Origin: RU20A sp042610495
Lineage (GTDB): Bacteria > Pseudomonadota > Alphaproteobacteria > Rhizobiales > Rhizobiaceae
DNA: 64,000 bases
Reading direction: 5' to 3'
NCBI RefSeq assembly: GCF_042610495.1
Contig: NZ_JBHGAP010000011.1
Location: forward strand, 106,147 to 170,146
In this document: positions 32,770-42,801 of the stretch, piece by piece
Layout: every line of letters begins with the position of its first letter
Numbering within the stretch: position 1 is the first letter of the stretch
Program-made: the position numbers and the translations under genes
Notes under the pieces: model-generated
Database searches by the model: none
Told to the model about the DNA's origin: nothing
Seen by the model: only the letters and a program-made list of their open reading frames with translations

Positions 32770-34083
32770 TCAGCTAAGCCCTTGGGGCCACGCCCGCTTG
32801 ACGGGCTTGCGGCGCGGCGCGGGATCCACATAGGCGCCGGGCTCGTTCACGTCGCGCGCATCGAGCCGCGCCGCGATCGCCTCCGCACCCGCCCGTGCAC
32901 CCTCCAGCGAATAGAAGTTCCCGCGCACCTGGATCGTCGCCGCCATCAGCCGCAGAAAGGCCGATAGCAGAACCGGATCAGGCTGGTGCGGCTCTGCCCA
33001 GAAAACGTCCAGCGGCCGCTGGTCCGAGAGCCCCTCGACATCGAAGACCGCCGATCCCAGAACCTTGACCGGCACGGCCTGCTGGTAGGCATGCAGCCCA
33101 ACGGTCGAATTGACCGTCACCACGCCCTGGCTGCGGCCGAGGAGCAGCGCCAGATCACCGCCGTCGAGATAGAGGATGCGGTGGGAAATCCCGAGCGCCT
33201 CGGCGCGGGCCTTCGCATAGGCTTCCCAGTCGATAAGGTCGTTGTCGAGCGGATGAACCTTGATGACCAGCGTGGTATCGGCCGGCGCATGGGCAGCGAA
33301 GGAAGACAGGATCTCGTCGATCGCCTGCTTCTGGCTGTGATAGGGCGAATGTGCCCGCAGCTGGAAATCCGTCTCCAGTTGCAGCGGATAGACGAAGAAC
33401 GGGCGCTCGCTTTCCAGCAACCGGTCGATCCGCGCTTGCGCGGTCGCCGCGCGCCGCTTTCCTGTCGCCAGCCTGCGGATCCACCCCACGTATTCCGCCA
33501 GCGGATGGAAGATCGCATGGCGGCGATAATGCGGATAGAGGAACCAGAGGAAGACATTCGGCAGGTTGTAGACGAGATCGAGCCCGGCATCGGCCACGAA
33601 GGTCTGGCTGTAGCGCCGCGTCCAGTCCGGCTCCGGCAGGCCCTCGGCGGCGGCAAGGATCTGCGCGGGGTCGCGCGGAAAGCGGGAGTTGGATGACATG
33701 CCCTCCCGCTCGATCGTGATCCAGTCGGGTCTCAGATAGCCCATCTCGACCACGGAAATCCTGACGCCGTTGCGCCGTGCCGCCGCGCAGGCGGCCTGAT
33801 GATAGGGCCGCTCCTCGCCGAGCAGGATCAGCTCGTCCACGCGGTTCAAAAGCATGAAGCGCTCGACGAAACCCGGCCAGTTGGCTGCGGTGCCGCGATA
33901 GGCGGTCGCCCCGCCATGGCGCCAGAAGATTTGATCGCCGGCATTCAGGTTGATCCGCAGGCACCGGTGGCCGCGTTTTTCCAGCGCGCGCGCGATGTAG
34001 ACGAAGAGCAGCGAGGACGGTCCTTCCAGAAACAGGAAGGTGCGGGCGGCCGGCGGTGTTTCGGTGCGTGGCGCTTCGCTCAC
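32770..34083 (-). CDS. rkpJ: KpsS-like capsule polysaccharide biosynthesis protein RkpJ
   Basis: A 437-residue protein of the KpsS/KpsC-type capsule family. 'TFLFLEGPSSLLFVYIARALEKRGH', 'NLNAGDQIFWR' and 'VEMGYLRPDWITIEREGM' are typical of KpsS, and 'VTVNSTVGLHAYQQAVPVKVLG' is the donor-site segment. In E. coli, KpsS starts the poly-Kdo linker on the lipid anchor of capsule. It is the last gene of rkpAGHIJ, two bases after rkpI. Gene order and family agree with rkpJ of the Ensifer rkp-1 region. Confidence 0.9.
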   Translation of the reverse strand: MSEAPRTETPPAARTFLFLEGPSSLLFVYIARALEKRGHRCLRINLNAGDQIFWRHGGATAYRGTAANWPGFVERFMLLNRVDELILLGEERPYHQAACAAARRNGVRISVVEMGYLRPDWITIEREGMSSNSRFPRDPAQILAAAEGLPEPDWTRRYSQTFVADAGLDLVYNLPNVFLWFLYPHYRRHAIFHPLAEYVGWIRRLATGKRRAATAQARIDRLLESERPFFVYPLQLETDFQLRAHSPYHSQKQAIDEILSSFAAHAPADTTLVIKVHPLDNDLIDWEAYAKARAEALGISHRILYLDGGDLALLLGRSQGVVTVNSTVGLHAYQQAVPVKVLGSAVFDVEGLSDQRPLDVFWAEPHQPDPVLLSAFLRLMAATIQVRGNFYSLEGARAGAEAIAARLDARDVNEPGAYVDPAPRRKPVKRAWPQGLS

Positions 34084-34085
34084 CC

Positions 34086-35714
34086 TCAGCTCAGCCTTTC
34101 CTTGTTGAGGCCGGCATGGTTGAGCAGCACGCGCACCAGATTGGCCGGGTCCTCGTTCTTCGGGAAGGTCGGGGCATGCTGCGCCTTGCGCGCTGCCGAC
34201 AGCGGCACGATGAAATAGTCCGTGCGCGGATCGGGGAAGGGGTCGGCGAAGGATTTGAGAAGCGGCGCATGATCGCCATAAAAGAGCAGCCAGACCGGCC
34301 GGTCGAGGTGGTTCAGCCCGTCGAGCAGCTTGGCGAGGGCCCGGTCGGATTGCTGCAGCAGTTCCAGGTAGATCTCGACCGGATCGGTCATGCCGGGAAC
34401 GCGATCAGGCTCCCAGGGGCCGTGATTGGCCATGCTGGCAACGAAAACAAGGCCGGGTTGATCCTCCGGCACTTCCTCGCAGATGCCCAGCACCTTTTCG
34501 GTCAGCTTGTCATCGTTGACATAGGGGCCGTCGCGGCCGGGATCGTGGTCGAAACTGTCGAGCATCGACATGTGGTCGAAGCCAAGCTGCGGCATGGCCT
34601 TGTGGCGCAGGAAGAAGGTGCGGTCATAGGGATGCACGAAATGCGTCTTCCACCCGGCAGCCCGCATTTTGCCCGGCCAGACGACATCGGCATAATGGCT
34701 GGCGCGAAGATAGGGGTAGCTGGCATCCACATGGATGTCATCCGGCTGCAGGCCGCTCAACACGGCAAATTCCGTGCGCAGCGTATAGCCGCCCTCGAAG
34801 ACGCTGTTCAGCCGTCCCCATTGCACGGCGCGCTGCTTCATCCGGTCGATGGTCGGCAGCGCCAGGCCCGGCACGTCGAAATGGCGCATGTCGATGAAGG
34901 ACTCCGACTGCCAGACGACGACGACCGGGGCCTTGTCGGTGGTGTACTGATCGATGAGATCCTGGAAGGCGGCAAGAATGCGGTTCGACATCTCCGCCAC
35001 GATCTTCTCGCGCCGCACGCCGAGCCAGATCAGGAAGTTGAAGATGACCGAACAGAAGGTGCCGAACCTGACCGTGATCAGCCGCGGCTCGATGACCGGC
35101 ATGAAGCGCTGCACCGTGGCGGCGATCGGCGCATTGATGGGCGCGAAGAACAGCAGAAACCAGGTGACGTTGGCGATCAGCCACATCACGAAGATCCAGA
35201 AGAGGTGATTGTGTTCCGGCAGCACATGCGGCTCGAACCACATATAGAGGCCCGAAACACCGAACACATAGGAGAAGGAGACGATCCAGAAGACGATGTT
35301 GAGCTTGGAGGCGTAGAAGATCGTCTTGTACTTGAAGACGTCGGCCACGAGCGCGATGTCGGAGAAGACCAGCGGCTCGCGGATGAACTGGAACTTGGCG
35401 CGCGAGATCGCCATGAAAATGATGAAGAAGCTCATCGTCCCCGCACCCGCATAGAGCGGCCGCCAGGAAATCGCGAAGAAGCCGGCAAAGACCAGCGCAA
35501 TGATCGGCAGGCGTACCGCCACGTCGAAGACGTAGTTCTTCCAGGTCATGCCCTGCCGCTTGGCGCGCCGCACCCGCTTCGGCACGGCGAAACGGTCCAT
35601 GAACACCGAAACGATGAAACTGAGCGTGAAGGTCCCGAGCGTTAGCAGGACAGGATAGTCATGAAGGCGCAAGGGGATCAACGCAAAAACATCCGTCTGC
35701 TGGCGGCCTGCCAT
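34086..35714 (-). CDS. rkpI: LTA-synthase-like sulfatase-fold membrane protein RkpI
   Basis: A 542-residue protein. The N-terminal 230 residues hold about five membrane segments; the C-terminal domain has the alkaline-phosphatase-superfamily pattern of lipoteichoic acid synthases: 'VVWQSESFIDMRHF' with the metal site, 'EFAVLSG' with 'GGYTLRTE' carrying the nucleophilic Thr, and late 'FVASMANHGPWEP' and 'LFYGDHAPLL'. It likely transfers a phospho-substituent to a lipid or glycan on the periplasmic side (inference). Its position between rkpH and rkpJ matches the Ensifer order. Confidence 0.88.
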   Translation of the reverse strand: MAGRQQTDVFALIPLRLHDYPVLLTLGTFTLSFIVSVFMDRFAVPKRVRRAKRQGMTWKNYVFDVAVRLPIIALVFAGFFAISWRPLYAGAGTMSFFIIFMAISRAKFQFIREPLVFSDIALVADVFKYKTIFYASKLNIVFWIVSFSYVFGVSGLYMWFEPHVLPEHNHLFWIFVMWLIANVTWFLLFFAPINAPIAATVQRFMPVIEPRLITVRFGTFCSVIFNFLIWLGVRREKIVAEMSNRILAAFQDLIDQYTTDKAPVVVVWQSESFIDMRHFDVPGLALPTIDRMKQRAVQWGRLNSVFEGGYTLRTEFAVLSGLQPDDIHVDASYPYLRASHYADVVWPGKMRAAGWKTHFVHPYDRTFFLRHKAMPQLGFDHMSMLDSFDHDPGRDGPYVNDDKLTEKVLGICEEVPEDQPGLVFVASMANHGPWEPDRVPGMTDPVEIYLELLQQSDRALAKLLDGLNHLDRPVWLLFYGDHAPLLKSFADPFPDPRTDYFIVPLSAARKAQHAPTFPKNEDPANLVRVLLNHAGLNKERLS

Positions 35715-35800
35715 CGGCCGCGCTCTGCCTCATTTCGTGCGGGACCGGGGTGGTGACCCCCTCGCACGATGCCGTTCTCTTCCCGTCTCGTGCTTTAGGC

Positions 35801-35852
35801 GCAAACAGGCCGCACGACAAGATGGCGTCCCGTCTTCCACCGGCCTGTTTGC
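35801..35852. other. 12-bp perfect inverted repeat between rkpH and rkpI
   Basis: GCAAACAGGCCG (35801-35812) and CGGCCTGTTTGC (35841-35852) are exact complements around 28 bases, which can form an inner AAGA / TCTT stem. It begins 13 bases after the rkpH stop inside the operon and has no T-run. Likely an intercistronic mRNA hairpin affecting stability or partial termination. Confidence 0.5.
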
Positions 35853-35865
35853 CCGTCGCGCGGCG

Positions 35866-36678
35866 TCAGGCGCGGCCCCGGCCTTTCCTGAGGGCAGCGA
35901 TCTGCCGGTCGAAGACGGCATGGATGAGCGGGGAGACGAGCGGTCCGAAGCGCGCCAGCGCCCAGAGCGTGGGCGTGAAGAAGGTCTCGAAGCGGCCGGC
36001 ATCGATCGCGGCCACGATGCCGCGCGCGACCACCTCGGCCGATACGGGCTTGACCTTGCCCATGATGACTTGCGCCTCCGGTGGGCGGCTGTCCAGTTCG
36101 CGCGCCAGCTGCGGCGTCTGCGTGTCCGGCGGATAGCAGATGGAAACGCGGATGCCGTCCGCCTTCACCTCGCTGCGCAGCGCTCCGGCATAGCCGCGCA
36201 GCGCATGTTTGGAGGCGCAATAGCCCGCATAGCCGTGAATGCCGATGAGCGCCGCCCCGGAGGAGACGAGCATGATGCTGCCGCCGCCGGCCTGCCGCAG
36301 GACGGGAAGAACGGCGCGCACCGCATTGGCGGTTCCGGTGAGGTTGACGGCGATCTGGCGGTCAAAAAGGTCGGCCGGCTGCCCGTCGAAGGCGCCGGGC
36401 TCGACAATGCCGGCGGACGAAACGAGGATGGTGCAGGGGCCGAAGCGCGCCACGGCACGCGAGACAGCCGCCTCCAGAGCCGCGCGATCGGCCACGTCGG
36501 CCGCCTCCGCCGCCGTGCCCTCGCTTCCGAGCGATTGGCGTGCCTCTTCCAGAAGATCCATGCTGCGGGCGATCAGCGTCACGCGCGCCCCGCGTGCGCG
36601 ATAGAGGCGGGCGACGGCAAGGCCGATGCCGCTCGATCCGCCCGTGACGATCACATGCGGCCTGCCGGAATGCGCCAT
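35866..36678 (-). CDS. rkpH: Short-chain dehydrogenase/reductase RkpH
   Basis: A 270-residue SDR. 'HVIVTGGSSGIGLAVARLY' is the NADP-binding loop, 'VSSAGIVEPGAF' the NxAG-like region (here SSAG), 'IMLVSSGAALIG' carries the catalytic Ser and 'YAGYCASKHALRGYAG' the Tyr-x3-Lys pair. It resembles 3-ketodihydrosphingosine reductases, which fits reduction of the keto-lipid made by RkpG. It lies 13 bases downstream of rkpG in the operon. Function follows from family and gene order. Confidence 0.9.
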   Translation of the reverse strand: MAHSGRPHVIVTGGSSGIGLAVARLYRARGARVTLIARSMDLLEEARQSLGSEGTAAEAADVADRAALEAAVSRAVARFGPCTILVSSAGIVEPGAFDGQPADLFDRQIAVNLTGTANAVRAVLPVLRQAGGGSIMLVSSGAALIGIHGYAGYCASKHALRGYAGALRSEVKADGIRVSICYPPDTQTPQLARELDSRPPEAQVIMGKVKPVSAEVVARGIVAAIDAGRFETFFTPTLWALARFGPLVSPLIHAVFDRQIAALRKGRGRA

Positions 36679-36691
36679 CGGACCGTCTTTC

Positions 36692-38107
36692 TCAGCGGCT
36701 TGCGAGCAGCTTCATCATTTGCTCGACATCGACCGAGCCGAGGCCGAAATTCCGGTCTGTCAGTGCCTTGAGCTTTTCCGCCGTCAGACGCACGGTCTCG
36801 CGGATCTGTGCATCCGTGTGCTCGCTGGTGATGAAGAAGCGCAGGCGGGCCAGACCCTCCGGCACGGCCGGGTGGATGATCGGCAGCGCATTGACACCGG
36901 CAGCCAGCAGCTCGTTGGAAAGCTGGACGGCGCGCAGCGAATCCCCCACCAGCACAGGCACGACGGAGTAGCCGACGCTGAGGCCGGTATCGAGCCCGGC
37001 TTCCTGCGCAAGCTTCAGGAAGAGTTCGCCATTGTGACGCAGCCGCGCCGTGCGCTCCGGCTCGCGCGCCACGATCTCGAGGCTCGCAATGGCGGATGCG
37101 GCAAGCGCCGGGGCAAGACCGACCGAATAGACGAAGCCGCCGGCCTGCGCCTTCAGCACCGCCGCCAGCGCCTCGCTGCCGGCCACATAGCCGCCGCAGC
37201 TGCAGGTCGTCTTCGACAGCGTGCCCATCCAGATATCGACCTGCTTGGGATCGATGTCGAAATGCTCGAACGTGCCACGCCCGCGCTTGCCGAGCACGCC
37301 CAGCGAATGCGCTTCGTCCACCATCAGCCAGAAGCCATATTCGGCCTTCAGCTTCAGGATCGCCGGCAGGTTGGCGACGTCGCCATCCATGGAATAGATG
37401 CCCTCTACGATGACGAGGATGCGGCGATAGTCACCCGAAACGGTGCGCAGCACGTGTTCAAGGTCGGCTGCGTCATTGTGCTTGAACAACCGACGTGTCG
37501 CGCCCGACAGCTTTATGCCCGATAGCGCGCTGTTGTGGATGAACTCGTCATGCACGATGAGGTCTTGCGGCCCCATCAGGCAGCTGATCGCCGCGACATT
37601 CGTGAGGTAGCCGCTGACGAAGCTGACGGCGGCATCCACGCCGTAGAACCGCGCGATGGCTTCCTCGAGCTGCTGGTGAACCGGCCGCTCCCCCGCCACC
37701 AGCCGGCTGGCAGAGGCGGAAATCCCGAAGGTCTTGATCGTCTCTGCCGCCTTTTCCAGCACCTTCGGGTGACGGTTGAGGCCGAGATAGTCGTAGGAGG
37801 CGAAGTTGATGAGCTCGCGCCCGTCGATGATGGTCGTCGCACCCGCAGCCGTCTGGTGGGCGCGGTAGAAGGGATTGGCAATTCCCATCTGCTCGCTCAC
37901 CAGCTTCTGCGTCATCACCTGCTTGTATTCCGGCAGATCCTCGAAACGGGCCTGCTGCCGGCGCACCGGCGGCGGCAGCTCGCGTTCGGCACGCGCCGCG
38001 CGATTGCGCTCGGAGGACTGGTGCGTGTTGCGCATCCGGTCCAGCAGGCTCTCTTTTACGCTGCTCTTCATCTTGCGGGCCGAGTCTGTCGTGTCGCGAT
38101 CGCTCAT
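36692..38107 (-). CDS. rkpG: AONS-type acyltransferase RkpG
   Basis: A 471-residue PLP enzyme of the alpha-oxoamine synthase family (KBL, AONS, serine palmitoyltransferase). An N-terminal extension of about 90 residues precedes 'INFASYDYLGLNRHPKVLE'; 'YSMDGDVANLPAI' and 'LMVDEAHSLGVLGKRGRG' bind PLP, and the Schiff-base lysine is in 'GTLSKTTCSCGGYVAG'. It would condense an acyl group from RkpA with an amino acid. Its ATG overlaps the rkpA stop as ATGA, so translation is coupled. Known from the Ensifer rkp-1 region. Confidence 0.92.
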   Translation of the reverse strand: MSDRDTTDSARKMKSSVKESLLDRMRNTHQSSERNRAARAERELPPPVRRQQARFEDLPEYKQVMTQKLVSEQMGIANPFYRAHQTAAGATTIIDGRELINFASYDYLGLNRHPKVLEKAAETIKTFGISASASRLVAGERPVHQQLEEAIARFYGVDAAVSFVSGYLTNVAAISCLMGPQDLIVHDEFIHNSALSGIKLSGATRRLFKHNDAADLEHVLRTVSGDYRRILVIVEGIYSMDGDVANLPAILKLKAEYGFWLMVDEAHSLGVLGKRGRGTFEHFDIDPKQVDIWMGTLSKTTCSCGGYVAGSEALAAVLKAQAGGFVYSVGLAPALAASAIASLEIVAREPERTARLRHNGELFLKLAQEAGLDTGLSVGYSVVPVLVGDSLRAVQLSNELLAAGVNALPIIHPAVPEGLARLRFFITSEHTDAQIRETVRLTAEKLKALTDRNFGLGSVDVEQMMKLLASR

Positions 38108-41100
38108 TGCTTCAACGCCTTCTCCGGTTCGCCGGCCGTGGCCACATGTCGCTGGGCCAGTTCCGCCACCAGCTTGTGATCGCCGGCATCGGCCTCCTCG
38201 TCGCCGCCCTGGTCGCGCTTGCTGACCTTTTCATAGAGCTTTCGGGCGACATCGCCGACCGTGGTCGTATCGGCAACGCCTGACAGCGGCATGTCGAAAC
38301 CGGTGTTCTGCTGGAAGCTCATGCCGAGTTCGACGGCCATGAGACTGTCGAGCCCGATTTCCTTCAGCACCTTGTTGCGCGAGATCGTGTCCTTGGAGAC
38401 ACGCAGGATCGCGGCGATCTCGCTTGCCACCACGTCGAACAGAACCTGTTCGGCATCCTGCGCCGACTTGCCCTCGATCATCGCGACGAGGTCCATCGTC
38501 GCGCCATCGCCGCCGCCGGCATGCTGGTCGGCGCTGCGCAGAACGATCTCGAAGAGCGCCTGGCGTGCCACCGGAAGGTTGCGGGCGGCCTGCCAGTCGA
38601 TCTCGGAGATCATGACGGTTGCGGCATCCACCGTGCCTGGATCGGCCTCGATATAGGCCTCGACCTGATCGAGCGCGACCTGCGCCTTGAGCGCCGTCTT
38701 GCCGATACGCTTGGACAGGAGGTCGTTCACGTCGGTGTTCTGCGCGAGATAGCCGGTATCGGCAATCGCGCCGAAGCCCACGGCAAGACCTGCAAGCCCG
38801 GCCGCGCGCCGCGCCCGGGCCAGACCTTCGAGATAGCCGTTCGCCGCCACATAGTTGGACTGGCCGGGATTGCCGACAAGCGTCGTGGCCGAGGAGAACA
38901 TCAGGAAGAGGTCGAGATCGTCGCCACGTGTCAGCGCATCCACGATGCCGGCACCCTCAGCCTTGACCGCGATGACCGGATGGTTGCGTTCGCGCGAGAG
39001 ATTGCTGATCAGTGCGTCATCCAGCACCATGGCGGCATGCACGATGCCCTTGATCGGGGCCTCGGCGCGCAGCGTTGCCAGAAGCTCGGTCGCCGCTTCC
39101 CGGTTCGTGACGTCGCAGGCATGGACCGAAGCGGTGACGCCCAGCTTCTGCCAACGCGCGATGGCCGCCTTCGTCTCGGCATCCGCTACGCCGCGGCGCG
39201 AGCAGAGTGCGATGCGTCGCGCACCCTTTTCCACCAGCCAGTTGGCGGCAACCAGGCCGAAGCCGCCGATGCCGCCGATGACGAGATGCACGCCCTCGCC
39301 GGAAAGCTTCATGCGGCGCACCGACATGCTCGCCACCTCGTCGCGGCCGGCCACCGGCGGGAGCACGACGATCTTGCCGATATGCCCTGCATTCTGCATC
39401 AGGCGGAAGGCGTTGCCGATCTCGTCGTGATCGAAGGCGCGGAAGGGAAGGGGCGACAGGCGACCTTCCTCGAACAGCGCACCGATCTCGGTGAAGATCC
39501 GCCGGGTCAGCGCCGGCTGGTTGACGAGCAACTGGTCAGCATCGATGCCGAAATAGCTGATGTTGCGGCGGAACGGCCGAAGGCCGATCTTGCTGTCGCC
39601 GTAATAGTCGCGCTTGCCAAGTTCCAGGAACCGGCCGAAGGGCTTCACCAGTTGGAGGCTCAGTTCCATCGCATCGGCAAAGAGCGAGTTGAGAACGAGG
39701 TCCACGCCTGCACCATTCGTCACGCGGCGCACATCTTCCACGAAGGCCAGCGTGCGGCTGTCGAACACATGGTCGACGCCGAGCATGGTGAGGAAGCGGC
39801 GCTTCTCCTGCGTGCCGGCGGTGGCGATGATTTTCGCGCCCTTAAGCTTGGCGATCTGGATTGCCGCGAGGCCGACGCCACCCGCCGCGCCATGGATGAG
39901 GATCGTTTCGCCCGCCTGCATACGGCCGAGTTCCACCATGGCGTAATAGGCCGTCAGGAAGGCGACGGGAACGCTTGCTGCCGCGACCGGATCGAGACCC
40001 GACGGGAGCCGTGCGACCCCTGCGCGCGAGACGACGGCATGGGTGGAGAAGGCATCCGAGGCAATCGCCATGACGGCGTCGCCCACGGCAAGATCGCTCA
40101 CGCCTTCGCCGACGGCGACAACATGGCCGGAAAGCTCCATGCCGATTGTGGCCCCTGCAAAGCCGTCTTCCAGCGCTTCTTCCGGCAGCAGGCCCATGGC
40201 CCACATCACGTCGCGGAAATTAAGGCCGGCAGCGGCCACCTTGACGACGATCTCGCCGGCGCCCGCCTTCGGAATGTCGGTCTCTTCCCAGGCGATGCTG
40301 CCCACCTGCGAGGACACGCGCTGGCGGATGGTGGCGGCCTCGAAAGCATGCGTCATGCCGCTCGTTGCGCCCACGGGGCCCGGAACGGCGCGCACTTCGC
40401 CCAGCCGTCCGCTTGCGGGATCCACGACCCATTCCCGGTTGCCCGCATCCGCAGACGCCAGACGCAGGGCCGCCTTGACGGCGCTTGCCTCGGCCCCATC
40501 GGCATCAACGAGATGGAGGTCGATCAGGTCGTATTCGTTCTGCACAACGCGGCCGAACACCCAAAGGCCCGCATTGACGGGGCTTGTGGTCCGCGTGCCG
40601 GTGACAGGGGCGCCACCAGGCGCGAAGACGACCAGGCGCGGACGCTGCGCAGCAGCCGGTTCGCTCGCACCGAAGTGGTCGCGCACGGCCTCCGCGAAAG
40701 CGCTGAGATGCAGCACGCGATCCTCGAGGATTGATGCGGCCTTTGCATCCTCAGCCTTGACGGCGGGGGACAGATAGAGGGCGCGCACCACACGGCCGCG
40801 CAGCGCCCGGATCGCCTTGCCGATCTCGGCCTTGTCGGCGGCAAGATCGCCCTTGAGGCTCGCGGTCACCACATGACCATCCGGCTTGGCCGGCCTGGCG
40901 CCGGCGGGCACCAGCAGGATCGTTTCGGCGTCCTCGACGTCGACGTCTTCCGCAGCCTTGCCTGCAAGGCTGCCAATGGCCGTCTCGATGCCGATCAGCG
41001 CGCCTGTCGCAACCTCGATCTCATCGACGCGGGCTTCCGCGACGCCGAGATCTTCAAAGAGCTTCTGCCACTGGCTGGCAGAGGCGACCTTGCCGATCGG

Positions 41101-42801
41101 GAACTCCGACGCCTGGCTGCGGGCAAACCAGCCCTCGCTCATGCCGAACACGAAGTCGGCGAAGATGCCGGGGCCACCCACGGCTGCGATCAGCTTGCGT
41201 TCGTGGGCTGCCTCGCCGCGGAAGGCGGCGCGCAGCGCGGCATTGTCCTCGATCAGCATCTGCAGGCTGTCGGATGCGCTGAAGGCGAGGTCGAAGACGG
41301 GGAGGGCAGCAAGGCTGTCCTTTGCCAGAACCGTGACATGCGCGGAGGTCTCGAACGTCAGTTCAAGGTTACGCTGAGGGTTCTCGCGTGGCTCGAAAAT
41401 GGCGAGCGTTGCGCCATGACGGCCGGCGAGATCAGCAACCTTGCGGCTGAAGCTCGGCGACACCGTCCCGAGTTCGAGAAGGCGCAGAGCCGCACCCGGC
41501 GCGGCCTTGAGCGCGCGTTCGATGGCAGCGAGCACCGTTTCGGCGCGCTGGCGGGCAGCGGCGGAGTGTACGGACTGATGATCGGCGGTCGCCTCCGAGA
41601 TGAACGGCTTGCGGGCAGGGGCCTCGGCCTCCTGCCGCTGGCCTGCCTGCTCGATGCGGGCGAGCGCCTCGACATAGGCATTGTTCACCAGCACCGCCTC
41701 GACAGCCCGGTCCGAACGGTCGGCATAAAGCTCGGTCAGGATTTCGCCGACGGCCGGCAGAGAGAACTCCGGCTCAATCGTCACCGTGCCGTTTTGGTTC
41801 TGGCAGAGACCCGCGTCTTCGAGGATCAGCAGGCAGTTCTCAAGGAAGCAGCGGAATTCGAAATCGCCGCCGATTTTCCGCGTTTCGATCGTCCGGCCGC
41901 CGCGCGCGAGCTTCAGTGCGATCTCGTGGCAGGCGCGATAGATCGCGGCATTGATGAGCAGAGAGGTCTCGTCGATACCCGTTTCTGCCGGTGTTGCCAG
42001 CAGGTTATCCGTAAGCGTAGGACGACGATCTGGCGCCGCGAAGACGGCAAGGCTCGGCACCGTCTCGTAGTGGAAGGCGAGTTCCCGCAGTCCCTTGTGC
42101 TGACGCAGATAGGTGCGGCGGAACCGGCAATCCTCGAAGGCTGCGATCAGCTCGCCCGACTTCGAATAGAAGTGGAACTTCGCCTTGATGGAATTGCCGC
42201 TGACGCGTTCGATTTCCACCAGCGCCTTCTTCACGGGTACGCCCGGTGCGATGAAGCGGATACTGCCGAAGCGTACGGGAATATAGGGTGCGCCACCCCG
42301 TTCGCCCGAGAACCGGTCAAACAGCGCCACGAGCCCGTGGAACGTCGCATCCACCGACATCGGGTTGAGGTCGTAGACCGCCATGGGATGGCCGGGCGCG
42401 GCGGCGTCCTTGAGTTCCACCTCGACGAAGCGCTCACCGTAAGCTGTTGCTTTCGCAAGAAGCTGGAAGCGAGGACCGTAATCGAGGCCGAACTGACGCG
42501 CCGTGTGATAGGCCTTTTCCGGTGTCACCGACGCCGTCTTCGGGCCACGGTCGGCGGGCAGCGCGAACGGAGCAGCCGCAAAGGGCACGGGCTTGCGGCT
42601 GCGCGCGACCGCATGCACCGCCCAGTCGTCTTCCGTCAGCCGCTCGCGCGAGCGGATCTCGATGTCGCCTGTCTCGGGCGAGACGACGGTCGACAACTCC
42701 ATGATACGCCCCTCGATCAGTTCGAGCGGACGCGCGATCTCGAGATTGACGATCTCCGCACTGTCGGTTCCGTGGAAGCGGCGGGCCGCCTGCAGCGCGA
42801 T
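38104..42801 (-). CDS. rkpA: RkpA multidomain fatty acid/polyketide synthase, C-terminal part (ER-KR-ACP)
   Basis: This is the 3' part of the rkpA gene, 1565 codons, split from its 5' part by an assembly join. In order: the end of the dehydratase double hotdog; a degenerate methyltransferase-like region ('ALRLLELGTVSPSF', about 320-560); an enoyl reductase ('LIHGAAGGVGLAAIQIAKLKG'); a ketoreductase ('LVIGGIGGFGLVAANWLVEK'); and an acyl carrier domain whose phosphopantetheine serine is in 'EIGLDSLMAVELG'. The first in-frame ATG after the join is 42702, but that is internal. RkpA is thought to make the acyl chain needed for K-antigen. Confidence 0.88.
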   Translation of the reverse strand: MALQAARRFHGTDSAEIVNLEIARPLELIEGRIMELSTVVSPETGDIEIRSRERLTEDDWAVHAVARSRKPVPFAAAPFALPADRGPKTASVTPEKAYHTARQFGLDYGPRFQLLAKATAYGERFVEVELKDAAAPGHPMAVYDLNPMSVDATFHGLVALFDRFSGERGGAPYIPVRFGSIRFIAPGVPVKKALVEIERVSGNSIKAKFHFYSKSGELIAAFEDCRFRRTYLRQHKGLRELAFHYETVPSLAVFAAPDRRPTLTDNLLATPAETGIDETSLLINAAIYRACHEIALKLARGGRTIETRKIGGDFEFRCFLENCLLILEDAGLCQNQNGTVTIEPEFSLPAVGEILTELYADRSDRAVEAVLVNNAYVEALARIEQAGQRQEAEAPARKPFISEATADHQSVHSAAARQRAETVLAAIERALKAAPGAALRLLELGTVSPSFSRKVADLAGRHGATLAIFEPRENPQRNLELTFETSAHVTVLAKDSLAALPVFDLAFSASDSLQMLIEDNAALRAAFRGEAAHERKLIAAVGGPGIFADFVFGMSEGWFARSQASEFPIGKVASASQWQKLFEDLGVAEARVDEIEVATGALIGIETAIGSLAGKAAEDVDVEDAETILLVPAGARPAKPDGHVVTASLKGDLAADKAEIGKAIRALRGRVVRALYLSPAVKAEDAKAASILEDRVLHLSAFAEAVRDHFGASEPAAAQRPRLVVFAPGGAPVTGTRTTSPVNAGLWVFGRVVQNEYDLIDLHLVDADGAEASAVKAALRLASADAGNREWVVDPASGRLGEVRAVPGPVGATSGMTHAFEAATIRQRVSSQVGSIAWEETDIPKAGAGEIVVKVAAAGLNFRDVMWAMGLLPEEALEDGFAGATIGMELSGHVVAVGEGVSDLAVGDAVMAIASDAFSTHAVVSRAGVARLPSGLDPVAAASVPVAFLTAYYAMVELGRMQAGETILIHGAAGGVGLAAIQIAKLKGAKIIATAGTQEKRRFLTMLGVDHVFDSRTLAFVEDVRRVTNGAGVDLVLNSLFADAMELSLQLVKPFGRFLELGKRDYYGDSKIGLRPFRRNISYFGIDADQLLVNQPALTRRIFTEIGALFEEGRLSPLPFRAFDHDEIGNAFRLMQNAGHIGKIVVLPPVAGRDEVASMSVRRMKLSGEGVHLVIGGIGGFGLVAANWLVEKGARRIALCSRRGVADAETKAAIARWQKLGVTASVHACDVTNREAATELLATLRAEAPIKGIVHAAMVLDDALISNLSRERNHPVIAVKAEGAGIVDALTRGDDLDLFLMFSSATTLVGNPGQSNYVAANGYLEGLARARRAAGLAGLAVGFGAIADTGYLAQNTDVNDLLSKRIGKTALKAQVALDQVEAYIEADPGTVDAATVMISEIDWQAARNLPVARQALFEIVLRSADQHAGGGDGATMDLVAMIEGKSAQDAEQVLFDVVASEIAAILRVSKDTISRNKVLKEIGLDSLMAVELGMSFQQNTGFDMPLSGVADTTTVGDVARKLYEKVSKRDQGGDEEADAGDHKLVAELAQRHVATAGEPEKALKQ

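Noticed and set aside
38521..40734. Plus-strand open frame of 737 codons across rkpA
   Set aside because: Shadow of the rkpA codons; composition is unlike a protein and the frame has no start site.
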